From JACJWR01 sp964474045 (GTDB taxonomy: Bacteria; Actinomycetota; Actinomycetes; S36-B12; UBA10799): DNA of 64,000 bases. The stretch covers positions 62,001 to 126,000 of the forward strand of contig CAYYRC010000003.1 of NCBI GenBank assembly GCA_964474045.1, read 5' to 3'. Below are positions 8,846-16,362 of the stretch, one piece after another. The first letter of the stretch is position 1. The number at the start of each line of letters is the position of its first letter. The notes below the pieces were generated by a model. It ran no database searches, had not been told where the DNA came from, and saw nothing but the letters and a program-made list of their open reading frames with translations. The position numbers were made by a program, and so were the translations under genes.

Positions 8846-9208
8846 TCAGGCCGAGCGGCGCTGCTCCTCGAATCCTGCCGCCGGGCGGTGGCGCACGAAG
8901 GCCAGCCGCTCCTCGAGCAGCACCTCCAGCTCTGCGATGGAACGCCGCTCGAGCAGCATGTCCCAGTGCGTCCGCGGCGCCTTGGTCGGCTTCACCTCGG
9001 GGCGCACGCCGTCGCGCTGGAGCGCATCGGCCCCACAATGGCATTCCCAGAGCGCGGGCACCTCGGCCTCCTCGGCCATCGGCACCGAGATCACGTGACC
9101 ATTCGGGCAGTCGTAGATGACGTTCTGGCGGGGTGCGAGCACCACATTGTCCTCGGACTCGTAGCTAGCCGAGCCGAGTCGGGTGCCGCGGAGGGCGCCG
9201 TCTGCCAT
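8846..9208 (-). CDS. rbpA: RNA polymerase-binding protein RbpA
   Basis: A 120-residue actinobacterial protein that binds the housekeeping sigma factor and stabilises the RNA polymerase open complex. The start chosen gives MADGALRGTRLG, matching the family's N-terminus; a longer in-frame start lacks a ribosome site, whereas AAAGGA lies just before this ATG. The central cysteine-containing core (YDCPNGH and WECHCG) is followed by the basic linker and the sigma-interacting C-terminal helices (HWDMLLERRSIAELEVLLEERL). A SigR-like promoter lies upstream. Confidence 0.92.
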   Translation of the reverse strand: MADGALRGTRLGSASYESEDNVVLAPRQNVIYDCPNGHVISVPMAEEAEVPALWECHCGADALQRDGVRPEVKPTKAPRTHWDMLLERRSIAELEVLLEERLAFVRHRPAAGFEEQRRSA

Positions 9209-9262
9209 AGCTTGTCCTTTCGTCGGCTGCGAAGCGCAGCCGGAGAGCACTGATAGGTGGTA

Positions 9263-9290
9263 AACAATGCCGCCTGCGTAGGTTGTTCCC
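9263..9290 (-). promoter_or_regulatory. SigR/SigH-type promoter of rbpA
   Basis: Reading on the minus strand, GGGAAC (9290-9285) is followed by 19 bases and GTT (9265-9263). This fits the GGAAT/C-N18/19-GTT consensus of the thiol-stress sigma factors SigR (Streptomyces) and SigH (mycobacteria). The predicted start is ~45 bases before rbpA. In Streptomyces rbpA belongs to the SigR regulon, so the match is biologically coherent. The rest of the 9209-9435 gap shows nothing else that I can support. Confidence 0.65.
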
Positions 9291-9435
9291 GTCGACGTCG
9301 CGGACTAAACCACCCGGGTGAACGAAGGCGTCGGGCCTGGGCCTGCCACCCCGACGACCCCTACAACACCACAGCCACGCAAGATTGCTCCCAGATTATT
9401 GTCATGGCTGTGTAAACCAGGCTCCGGGGTGGATT

Positions 9436-10206
9436 TCAGGCGCGGCGTCCGGTGAACTCTCTGAGCACCTCGACTGCAGTCGCAGGATCGTCGGTCATCA
9501 GCCCGTCCACCCCGATGTCGAGCATCCGCCGCATCTGCTCGGGGGTGTTGATCACCCAAGCATGGACCTGCAGGCCCAACCCGTGCGCGGCCGACACCGA
9601 GTTCCTGGTCAGCAGGGGCAGGCCGCGCATGGTCGGCGGCACCTGCACCGCCACCGGCCCCGCGCCGTCGCGCCACCGGGGTCGCAGCATCCGCCCGGCG
9701 CCCGGCATCCGAAGCACCGCTGCGGCCTCGCGCCACGTGGCCCCGGTGGCGGCCTCCGGGCCCAGCGCCTCGCGCAGAGCGCGCACCCGGGCGCTGGAGA
9801 AGGACGTGACGCACACCCGATCCAGCGCTCGGGCACGCGTCAGCGCCGCGACTGTGGGGGCGACCGAACGGTCGTCCTTCACGTCAAGGTTCCAGCGGAT
9901 TCCCGGCCACAGGGTGAGAGCCTCGTCGAGGCGCAGGATCCTGCCCCCCTCCGGCAGCTCGATCCGTGCGATCTCTTCCCATGGCAGCTCGTCCACGCGC
10001 GCCTGGTAGAGCGCGGCGCGCGTCAGCGTGGAGTCGTGGTTGAGGATCGGCACACCGTCGACGGTGGTGCGGACGTCTGACTCCAGGTACCGCACGCCCA
10101 GGGCGACGCTGCGCGCGAAGGCCATGTCGCTGTTCTCATCGCCCAGGTGAGGCCCGCCGCGGTGGGCCATGATGACGGGCGGATCCGGGCTGAGGAACGG
10201 GTGCAC
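9436..10206 (-). CDS. glycerophosphodiester phosphodiesterase
   Basis: A 256-residue GDPD-family TIM-barrel enzyme predicted to hydrolyse glycerophosphodiesters to glycerol 3-phosphate and an alcohol. Key elements: AHRGG with the catalytic His near residue 14, ENSDMAF, YLESDVRTTVDGVPILNHD (metal-binding Glu/Asp and second catalytic His), LDVK, and VHAWVINTPEQM near the end. The GTG start at 10206 is favoured because TAGCCT (10219-10214, minus) precedes it by seven bases, the leaderless layout. No signal peptide is visible, so it is probably cytoplasmic. It is transcribed divergently from the patatin pair. Confidence 0.87.
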   Translation of the reverse strand: MHPFLSPDPPVIMAHRGGPHLGDENSDMAFARSVALGVRYLESDVRTTVDGVPILNHDSTLTRAALYQARVDELPWEEIARIELPEGGRILRLDEALTLWPGIRWNLDVKDDRSVAPTVAALTRARALDRVCVTSFSSARVRALREALGPEAATGATWREAAAVLRMPGAGRMLRPRWRDGAGPVAVQVPPTMRGLPLLTRNSVSAAHGLGLQVHAWVINTPEQMRRMLDIGVDGLMTDDPATAVEVLREFTGRRA

Positions 10207-10213
10207 GCACGAA

Positions 10214-10219
10214 AGGCTA
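10214..10219 (-). promoter_or_regulatory. -10 hexamer TAGCCT, leaderless start of the GDPD gene
   Basis: The hexamer on the minus strand lies seven bases from the GTG at 10206. It also lies in the 43-base divergent gap to the patatin gene, so both promoters must overlap there. Confidence 0.4.
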
Positions 10220-10249
10220 CGCCTGCGCCCCGGGTGGGATGATCGATTC

Positions 10250-11338
10250 ATGGCACTGCGGCGGAAGGGGAATGCCGACCCCGGCCTGGACGTGCCGGCG
10301 CCGCGGCCGCCCGCGGTCGCCCGCGCCAACGGCGGCCTGCTGCCGTTGGCGCACCTCCTGCCACCGCCGGTGTGGTGGGTGATGGCCGGCGGGGGAGCAC
10401 ACGGCGCAGTCCAGCTGGGGAGCCTGCAGGCCGTCGCCGAGACCGACCTGCCGGTCGCGACGGTGCTGGGGACGAGCGCGGGGGCGCTCACCGGCGCCGT
10501 CGTTGCCGAGGACCCGGTGGCGGCGGTGAACCGCCTCACCTACCTGTGGTCCGACCTCGAGCTCAGCGACATCATCGGCGCGGACTGGGCCAGCGTGATG
10601 AGCCCCACGAATCTGGCCAAGGCGTCCTTGGCCGACGGCGCGGGGGAGCGGGCATCGTTGGCGGCGGTCTACCGCGCGCGGCGCTTCGACGAACTCGTGC
10701 TGCCGTTCGCGGCCGTCGCCACCGACCTCGACAGCGGTCAGCCGACGCTGCTCGACGAGGGGGAGCTGATCCCGGCGCTGCTGGCGTCGTCGGCGATCCC
10801 CGGAGTGCTGCCCCCGGTGCAGATCGGCGGACGGTGGTTCATCGACGGCCTGGCGAGCGCCAACCTGCCGGCCAGCATCGCCGCCCGGCGCGGCGCCGGC
10901 AGCCTGGTCGTGTTCGACACCGGCACCTCAGCGTCCCGGCCCACGGGCACGTCGCTGCAACAGATCGTGCCTGCGCTGAACTCGTTGCTGGCAGCCCAGC
11001 AGCGGGTGTCCTCGCTGACTCATGCCGCAGGACGCATCCCGGTCGTCTACCTGCCGACCCCGGCGGGGCTGGGCGGCACGCTGAGCTTCGCCGACACGCT
11101 GGCCAACGCCCGCAGCGCCTACCGCCTGGCGCAGTCCTTCCTGATCGATCTGGCCGACCTGGGAGTCTCCGCGAGCACATCCCTGCCAGTGCTGGCGCCC
11201 GGGTTGTACGCGCGCCCCGGCTCGCTGCCCGACCATCCCGCCGTGGCCCGGGTGCTCAAGCCGGTGGCGTCCGCCAAGGGCCGAGGCTCACCGCGCGCGG
11301 GATGTTGGTCGTCGAGCGCAGGGGGAGAGCGACGGTGA
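10250..11338 (+). CDS. patatin-like phospholipase (first of a pair)
   Basis: A 362-residue serine hydrolase of the patatin/RssA-NTE type, expected to cleave acyl esters of phospholipids. The glycine-rich oxyanion loop AGGGAHG is at ~46-52, the nucleophile Ser76 is in GTSAG, and the dyad Asp is in FIDGLAS (the family more often has DGG or DGA). The last ~100 residues are variable. The ATG at 10250 follows a weak GATGAT hexamer by six bases. The stop overlaps the GTG of the second patatin gene (GTGA), so both are made from one mRNA and could form a heteromer. Confidence 0.82.
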   Translation: MALRRKGNADPGLDVPAPRPPAVARANGGLLPLAHLLPPPVWWVMAGGGAHGAVQLGSLQAVAETDLPVATVLGTSAGALTGAVVAEDPVAAVNRLTYLWSDLELSDIIGADWASVMSPTNLAKASLADGAGERASLAAVYRARRFDELVLPFAAVATDLDSGQPTLLDEGELIPALLASSAIPGVLPPVQIGGRWFIDGLASANLPASIAARRGAGSLVVFDTGTSASRPTGTSLQQIVPALNSLLAAQQRVSSLTHAAGRIPVVYLPTPAGLGGTLSFADTLANARSAYRLAQSFLIDLADLGVSASTSLPVLAPGLYARPGSLPDHPAVARVLKPVASAKGRGSPRAGCWSSSAGGERR

Positions 11339-12255
11339 ACGCGCTGTTGGCCGGGCTGCCCCGACCCACCGCACTCGTCCTCGGCGCCGCGGGGCAGGAC
11401 GCACCGGCGCTGGCGGGGATGCTGGCGCCGGTCCTCGACGATGGCTGGCGGCCCGATCTCATCGTGGGCACCTCCGGGGGCGCCCTGACGGCGGCCTGCC
11501 TCATGTCCGGCGAGGATTCGGGCGCTGAGGGCCCGCCGGACGCCATGGCCAGAGATGTCTGGCGCCGGATCGCAGCCTCGAAGATGGTCCGGTTCGGCTG
11601 GACCCGCATGGCGTCGGCCGCCACGGCCCGGGAGGGCGGCCGCCTGACGCGACAGTGGCGCGAGCTGCTGGATCCCATCTTCGGCGACCGCACCTTCGCC
11701 GCCGACGGGACGCAGGCGATGGTCGCCACCAACCTCACCAAGGGCCTGCCCATGGTCATCGACCGCGGCACCTTGGTGGAGGGAATCCTGGCGTCTGCGG
11801 CCTTCCCGGTGGTGGCAAGCGCCGTCGAGCACAACGGCGACGTGCTGGTGGACGGAAGCTTCACGGCGCCGGTACCGGTGCTGCAGGCCCTCGACCTGGG
11901 CGCCGCGGCTGTCGTGGCACTCGTACCCGGGCGACCGGGGTCCCAAGTCAGCGCCAGCGCCCCGACGCGGTGGTACGACGTGGTGCTGGCGTCGGTGCGG
12001 CACCAGATGGCGGCCACGTCGTCGCACGACCTCGCCGCCGCGGCTGCGACCATCCCGGTGGTGGCGCTCAGCCGCGCCAGCCAGATGGCGCCGCATTGGT
12101 CCGAGGTGGAGCAGACCATCGAGTCGGGCCGCCGCGCAGCGGTAGACCAGCTGGCCGCGCTCGACCGCCGGTGGGCCCGAATCCATGAGCCCGGCCTGTA
12201 TGCGGCCAGCGACGAGCTGCGCCTGGACCGCCGTCTCGGCGGCTGTCTGAGGTAG
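11335..12255 (+). CDS. patatin-like protein with degenerate oxyanion loop (second of a pair)
   Basis: A 306-residue relative of its upstream neighbour. The nucleophile motif GTSGG is at ~45-49 (Ser47) and the dyad Asp is in LVDGSFTAP. The usual GGGxxG loop at the N-terminus is replaced by LGAAGQDAPAL, which keeps only one paired glycine. Either the oxyanion hole is formed differently or catalysis is reduced. The start used is the GTG overlapping the upstream stop; an ATG at 11302 would add eleven residues. Sequence is clearly distinct from the first copy, so this is an old duplication. Confidence 0.75.
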   Translation: MNALLAGLPRPTALVLGAAGQDAPALAGMLAPVLDDGWRPDLIVGTSGGALTAACLMSGEDSGAEGPPDAMARDVWRRIAASKMVRFGWTRMASAATAREGGRLTRQWRELLDPIFGDRTFAADGTQAMVATNLTKGLPMVIDRGTLVEGILASAAFPVVASAVEHNGDVLVDGSFTAPVPVLQALDLGAAAVVALVPGRPGSQVSASAPTRWYDVVLASVRHQMAATSSHDLAAAAATIPVVALSRASQMAPHWSEVEQTIESGRRAAVDQLAALDRRWARIHEPGLYAASDELRLDRRLGGCLR

Positions 12256-12328
12256 GGCGTCATTGGGCCGGCCGCCCTCGACTGCCCAACCTGCCAGGGG
12301 GCCGCCGCCTCGGAGCCGCACCCTTGGC

Positions 12329-12334
12329 TACCTT
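12329..12334 (+). promoter_or_regulatory. -10 hexamer TACCTT, leaderless start of the MTHFR-like gene
   Basis: TACCTT lies six bases before the GTG at 12341, and no Shine-Dalgarno sequence fits in between. Confidence 0.45.
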
Positions 12335-12340
12335 CGACCC

Positions 12341-13261
12341 GTGAACTTGTCGGAACGTATCGCCGCGCGGGGGAGCGAGCTCCTGCTCTTCGCCCTGACT
12401 CCCCCCCGGCTCTCCGTCACCCCGGAGCAGGCTCGGACCATCGCCGCCCAGACCCAGCAGCGGCTCAGCCCGCTCGGCCTCGACGGCCTCGTGCTGTATG
12501 ACATCGACGACGAGAGCGACCGCAACCCCCAGGAACGCCCGTTCCCGTTCTTGCCGACGATCGACCCGGCGACCTTCTTGGCCGAGCACCTGTCTGCCTG
12601 GGGAACGCCGGTGATCGTGTACCGCGCCGTCGGCAAGTACCCGGAGGATGCGCTGGGCAGCTGGCTCGGCGCGCAGGATGCGGCGCACACCCTGACCGTG
12701 TTCGTCGGCGCCCCATCTCGCCACAGGCGCGCGGCGACCTCGCTCGCGCGGGCCCAGGAGGTCTGGGCGCAGGCGCGGCCCGACCTGCAGCTGGGAGGGG
12801 TGGCGATCCCGGAGCGGCACACCCGGCGCGGCGAGGAGCACCTGCGTCTGGTGGCCAAGCAGGACGCTGGGTGCTCATTCTTCATCACTCAGGTGGTGTA
12901 CGACGTCAATGCCGCGAAGAACCTCGTGTCGGACTACCGCTACGAGTGCGCAGCGCGGGGTGCGGAGCCGGTGCCGATCATCTTCACATTCTCTGTCTGC
13001 GGCTCCCTCAAGACACTGTCGTTCCTGGAGTGGCTCGGCGTCGATGTGCCCCGATGGATCCAGAACGACCTGCGCCACGCCGAGGACACGCTGCAGGCGT
13101 CCTACGAGCACGCCTTGGGCGCCGCGCGCGAGATGATCGCCTACTGCCGACGCTCCAGGATTCCGTTCGGCGTCAACGTCGAGAGCGTGTCCAGCCGGCG
13201 GGTGGAGATCGAGGCGTCCGTGAGGCTTGCCCAGCAGCTGGGGCGGGAGCTTCGCCGCTAG
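12341..13261 (+). CDS. methylenetetrahydrofolate reductase-like flavoprotein
   Basis: A 306-residue TIM-barrel protein resembling the MTHFR superfamily. The segment around residues 155-190, LGGVAIPERHTRRGEEHLR followed by KQDAGCSFFITQVVYD, matches the MTHFR pattern of a conserved His and a buried TQ-x-x-x-D strand. The N-terminal ELLLFALTPPR replaces the usual (S)FEFFPPK signature, so the general-acid Glu is not evident. It may therefore be a divergent family member rather than the canonical 5,10-methylene-THF reductase. Monocistronic by appearance; the 172-base gap downstream contains an inverted repeat (ATAATG-CA-CATTAT at 13289-13302). Confidence 0.65.
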   Translation: MNLSERIAARGSELLLFALTPPRLSVTPEQARTIAAQTQQRLSPLGLDGLVLYDIDDESDRNPQERPFPFLPTIDPATFLAEHLSAWGTPVIVYRAVGKYPEDALGSWLGAQDAAHTLTVFVGAPSRHRRAATSLARAQEVWAQARPDLQLGGVAIPERHTRRGEEHLRLVAKQDAGCSFFITQVVYDVNAAKNLVSDYRYECAARGAEPVPIIFTFSVCGSLKTLSFLEWLGVDVPRWIQNDLRHAEDTLQASYEHALGAAREMIAYCRRSRIPFGVNVESVSSRRVEIEASVRLAQQLGRELRR

Positions 13262-13433
13262 CCCTGCGCCTGATGAGCGTGCTGACCGATAATGCACATT
13301 ATGACACTTTGCCCGACGTGAGCCCTTGTGTGCCGCTACCCCGCTGACGTTCCTCGTCGGTAAGCCATGACGGCCCCCGCCGCAGAGCACGGCCGCTGCG
13401 ACCACCTGCGCACACGTCGTATCGTCGCCCATC

Positions 13434-14057
13434 ATGGCTGCTGACGACCCGACTCGGACCGGACGGCTTCGTCGTGCCGTGGTCGCGTTCGTTCGCTCTC
13501 CGGTGTCGGGCGTGCTGCCGTGGGTTCCCACCGCGGCGATCACCGGCGCCGACTCGGTGGCGCTGGCTGTGGGCGTGTCGTTGGCGATCAGTCTGCTGAC
13601 CGCGGTCGCCACGGTCGTGGTGGGTGATCGCATCAAGGCCCTCGAGACGTTCGACATCGTCTACTTCGCCGTCGTGGGCCTCGTGGTGTCGGCGAGCGGC
13701 GCCGACGTGGACCAGGTGGTCGCCCGGTGGCTCAGCGAAGTCAGCCTGCTGGTGATCCTGGTCTATGCGGTCGGGTCGGTGGCGATCGGGCGGCCCTTCA
13801 CGTCCCAGTATTCGCGGGTCGGCCTGACGACCGGGCAGGCGGGCAGCGATCTGTTCCGCCGCTGGAACAGCCGCGCCACGACGATGTGGGCCGTGGTCTT
13901 CGCAGTGCAGCTGGCGAGCATGTACGTCGCAGAGTCAATCCTGGCCGACCCCGACGACCTGGTGTTCGGCTGGATCATCCCCCTGGCTTCGTTGGCGTCG
14001 GGATTCGCCTTGGACGCCCGCATGACACGCCGGTACCGCTCTGCGATCATCCAGTGA
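13434..14057 (+). CDS. multi-pass membrane protein of unknown function
   Basis: I do not recognise a named family with confidence. The 207-residue protein has about six hydrophobic stretches (around residues 24-60, 75-90, 100-120, 145-165 and 170-190), a basic N-terminus and a basic C-terminal tail (MTRRYRSAII). A central FRRWNSRATTMWAVVFA segment recalls septation-protein-A-like or DUF3159-like membrane proteins. TATCGT lies eight bases before the ATG, close to the leaderless layout seen elsewhere. No operon partner: 47 bases separate it from the DUF1989 gene, which has its own ribosome site. Confidence 0.6.
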   Translation: MAADDPTRTGRLRRAVVAFVRSPVSGVLPWVPTAAITGADSVALAVGVSLAISLLTAVATVVVGDRIKALETFDIVYFAVVGLVVSASGADVDQVVARWLSEVSLLVILVYAVGSVAIGRPFTSQYSRVGLTTGQAGSDLFRRWNSRATTMWAVVFAVQLASMYVAESILADPDDLVFGWIIPLASLASGFALDARMTRRYRSAIIQ

Positions 14058-14104
14058 CGTAGAGGAACGGGCAGCCGTGTCGCCCGCCCTAGTCAGGAGT
14101 CCCC

Positions 14105-14707
14105 ATGTCCGTTCGCGAGTCAGTCGTCATCCCGCCACAGCACGGCACCGTCGTGCGCATCCGGGAGGGAGAGGCACTGCGGATCATCGATCGTGAGGGG
14201 CAGCAGGTCTCGGACATGTTCGCAGTCTTCACCGATTTCTCGGACTTCCTGTCGGCGCGCACCAGCCGCGGGGCCAGTTGGCGGCTTTTCCCTCCCGTGG
14301 GCGCCCCGTTCGTCTCGGTGAACTATCGACCGATGTTCCTGTTCGAGGAAGACACCAGCCCGGGTCCGCACGATCTGCTGGCACCTCCCTGCTCCCCCGA
14401 GATGTACGAGTTGCTCGGCGCGCAGGGGTATCACCGCAGTTGCAGCGACAACTTCCGGGAGGCCGCCGAGTCGATCGGCTGGCGACCCGAGATCGTGCCG
14501 GATCCCGTCGATTGGTTCCAGAACACGCCCGTGGATGCAAACGGCGACATTCGACCCTTGACCGCGTTGAGCCGACCGGGCGACAGTGTCATGCTGCGGG
14601 CCCTGGCGGACATGTTCGTGATCGTGACCGCATGCTCGATGGACCTGCCGGACAAGCGGATCAACGGCGACGAGTGCACCACGATCGGCGTCGAGATCCT
14701 CACCTGA
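14105..14707 (+). CDS. DUF1989 / urea carboxylase-associated family protein
   Basis: A 200-residue cytoplasmic protein of the DUF1989 family. Conserved features are visible in order: DREGQQVSDMFAV, the HRSCSDNF segment with a conserved Cys near residue 117, DPVDWFQNTPVDANGDIRP, SRPGDSVMLRA and TACSMDLPDKRINGDE, the last with a second conserved Cys and Asn-Gly. Members usually sit beside urea carboxylase/allophanate hydrolase and act in guanidine or urea metabolism. No such genes are present here, so its role is open. The ATG has an AGGAG ribosome site. Confidence 0.8.
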   Translation: MSVRESVVIPPQHGTVVRIREGEALRIIDREGQQVSDMFAVFTDFSDFLSARTSRGASWRLFPPVGAPFVSVNYRPMFLFEEDTSPGPHDLLAPPCSPEMYELLGAQGYHRSCSDNFREAAESIGWRPEIVPDPVDWFQNTPVDANGDIRPLTALSRPGDSVMLRALADMFVIVTACSMDLPDKRINGDECTTIGVEILT

Positions 14708-14758
14708 CCCTCACCGCTTCGGCGGCGACGGGCCTCGTCTTCGGCTGCCCCGCCGGTC

Positions 14759-15214
14759 CTACTTCTTGAGCAGTTTCAGCGTCCAGACGATGGTCATGGC
14801 GCCAGTCATCGTGCCGGACTCGTCGCGGATCGCCACATCGACGTTGAACTCGGGCCGCTTGCCCGACTCCAACTCGGCCACCACGTCGGCCACCGTGGCG
14901 TCCATCACGGCCTCGGCCGTCAGGGGACCCATCGCGACCTTGAGGTAGCGGATCTCGGCCGACACCGCCAACGGCACGAGGCGGTCGAACATGTCGCCGA
15001 ACTCGGCTAGCACGATCGCCCCTGAGGCCGTCTCGGCCAAGGTGAACATCGCGCCGGCATGGATGCCGCCGATGTGGTTGTGGTAGGCGGGCTGGTCCGG
15101 CATGCGCAGCAGCGCGTGGGCGGCGTCGAGTTCGAGGTACTCGATGTTCAGGGTGCCCACCATCGGCACCTGGACCGGCATGTTCGTCTTGACGAGCTCG
15201 TAGTCGATTCCCAT
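14759..15214 (-). CDS. hotdog-fold protein, DUF4442/PaaI thioesterase type
   Basis: A 151-residue hotdog-fold protein probably acting on acyl-CoA thioesters. The helix-containing core HNHIGGIHAGAMFTLAETASG (~46-66) is the family's active-site region, followed by the antiparallel strands (SAEIRYLKVAMGPLTAEA and GAMTIVWTLKLLK). It is transcribed divergently from the HAD gene; TAGCCT sits six bases before its ATG. Substrate not predictable. Confidence 0.78.
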   Translation of the reverse strand: MGIDYELVKTNMPVQVPMVGTLNIEYLELDAAHALLRMPDQPAYHNHIGGIHAGAMFTLAETASGAIVLAEFGDMFDRLVPLAVSAEIRYLKVAMGPLTAEAVMDATVADVVAELESGKRPEFNVDVAIRDESGTMTGAMTIVWTLKLLKK

Positions 15215-15220
15215 GGATTC

Positions 15221-15226
15221 AGGCTA
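15221..15226 (-). promoter_or_regulatory. -10 hexamer TAGCCT, leaderless start of the hotdog gene
   Basis: On the minus strand TAGCCT is separated from the ATG at 15214 by six bases. It lies 17 bases from the opposing -10 (TACCGT, 15244-15249), so the two divergent promoters are packed back to back. Confidence 0.45.
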
Positions 15227-15243
15227 GTGGCTGGCTGTTGCGC

Positions 15244-15249
15244 TACCGT
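15244..15249 (+). promoter_or_regulatory. -10 hexamer TACCGT, leaderless start of the HAD gene
   Basis: TACCGT is followed by six bases and the GTG at 15256. Confidence 0.45.
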
Positions 15250-15255
15250 CGCCGC

Positions 15256-15765
15256 GTGGACGGCTTCGCGGTGTTCGACATCGACGGCGTACTCGCCGAC
15301 GTGCGACACCGGTTGCACCTGCTCTCGCGCCGACCGAAGCGATGGGACGCCTTCTTCAGCTCGGCCCCGCAGGACGACGTGCTGCCCGAGGGCCTGGCGC
15401 TGGTCCGGCTCACCCTGGACGAAGGGGTGCCGTTGGTCTACTCCACAGGTCGGCCCGAGCGTTGCCGATCGGACACCCTCGAGTGGTTCGAGCGCCACGG
15501 CTTCCCGCAGGCGCCCCTGTACATGCGCAGTGATCGTGATCACCGACCCGGGCGGGTGACCAAGTTGGAGGTCGCCCGGACGCTGCGCGCGCAGGGCGGG
15601 GTGCGGCTGGTCGTCGACGACGACCCGGTCGTCGTGGCCGCGCTGCGACGCGACGGCTTCGAGGTGATCCACGCCATGTGGATGGGGTCGGCCGACTCCC
15701 CCGCCGACCACGTCGACGAAGCCCGGCAACTGCTGTTCGACCTGCAGGAGCACGGCGAACTCTGA
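15256..15765 (+). CDS. HAD-superfamily phosphatase (polynucleotide kinase-3'-phosphatase-like)
   Basis: A 169-residue HAD hydrolase. Motif I is FDIDGVLAD with nucleophile Asp8 and acid/base Asp10, motif II is the Thr in YSTGRPE, and motif IV is VVDDDPVV. The RHRLHLLSRRPKRWDAFFSSAPQDDVLPEG stretch, quoted here by position (~16-44), resembles the phosphatase domain of phage-type polynucleotide kinases and related nucleic-acid phosphatases, without the kinase domain. The GTG start is set by the promoter hexamer. Stands alone between two minus-strand genes; substrate unknown. Confidence 0.72.
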   Translation: MDGFAVFDIDGVLADVRHRLHLLSRRPKRWDAFFSSAPQDDVLPEGLALVRLTLDEGVPLVYSTGRPERCRSDTLEWFERHGFPQAPLYMRSDRDHRPGRVTKLEVARTLRAQGGVRLVVDDDPVVVAALRRDGFEVIHAMWMGSADSPADHVDEARQLLFDLQEHGEL

Positions 15766-15831
15766 GCCTGGCCCACGCGCCGTTGCCGAGCCTGGCCAGC
15801 CGCCCGAACCTGGCGGCTGGCCGAACGGCCG

Positions 15832-16356
15832 CTACTCCGGGTACCTGGCCGCGATGGCCTCAGCGGCCTGCTGGCGGGTGTCGCGCTCCACCATGATGGT
15901 CCAGTCGGCCGCCGAGACGTAGAAAGGCTCCCGGCGCCGCATGATCGCCTCGGCCGAGAGGGCCGGATCGATCACCGGTCGAGTGGGATCGCTCGCCGTC
16001 TTCGCCGCCAGCCGGGGGATGTCACCGGCCAGGTACACGATCGGCCCACCGTCGCGCAGGAGCTGCACCTTGCGCGCGCTGTAGATCTCGTCGCCAGCGG
16101 AGTCGAGGTCGATCAGCGCTCCCCCGCCGCAGTCCACGATCAGCCCGTCGAGCTCGGCCAGTCTGGCGATGATGTCGAACTCCAGGTCCCGGAAGGCACG
16201 CCAGCCCCGTGCCGCCACGAACTGCGGCAGCCCCATGCCGGACTCGTACTCGAGCAACACATCCGTGCTCATCACCGGCCGCTTCGTCAGCACGGACAGT
16301 CGGCGTGCCACGTTGGACTTGCCCACGCCGCGCATCCCGATCAGGTTGATGTTCAT
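15832..16356 (-). CDS. shikimate kinase family protein (paralog, downstream of polA)
   Basis: A 174-residue P-loop kinase of the shikimate kinase family. Walker A is GMRGVGKS (~8-15). Substrate-site residues of true shikimate kinases are kept: the second Asp of the D-x-D pair (STDVLLE), FRDLE with the shikimate-binding Arg, the DCGGGAL glycine triplet, the RP lid pair in DPTRPVID, and the late Arg in RRREPFYVSAAD. The first Asp of D-x-D is Ser. It starts six bases after the polA stop and is co-transcribed with it. The aro operon has another kinase (34618-35145) with a different set of substitutions. Confidence 0.78.
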   Translation of the reverse strand: MNINLIGMRGVGKSNVARRLSVLTKRPVMSTDVLLEYESGMGLPQFVAARGWRAFRDLEFDIIARLAELDGLIVDCGGGALIDLDSAGDEIYSARKVQLLRDGGPIVYLAGDIPRLAAKTASDPTRPVIDPALSAEAIMRRREPFYVSAADWTIMVERDTRQQAAEAIAARYPE

Positions 16357-16362
16357 CGCGGT

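Noticed and set aside
13289..13302. Operator ATAATG-CA-CATTAT before the membrane protein gene
   Set aside because: The inverted repeat is real, but it lies ~130 bases from the next start with no promoter around it; I cannot assign a function.
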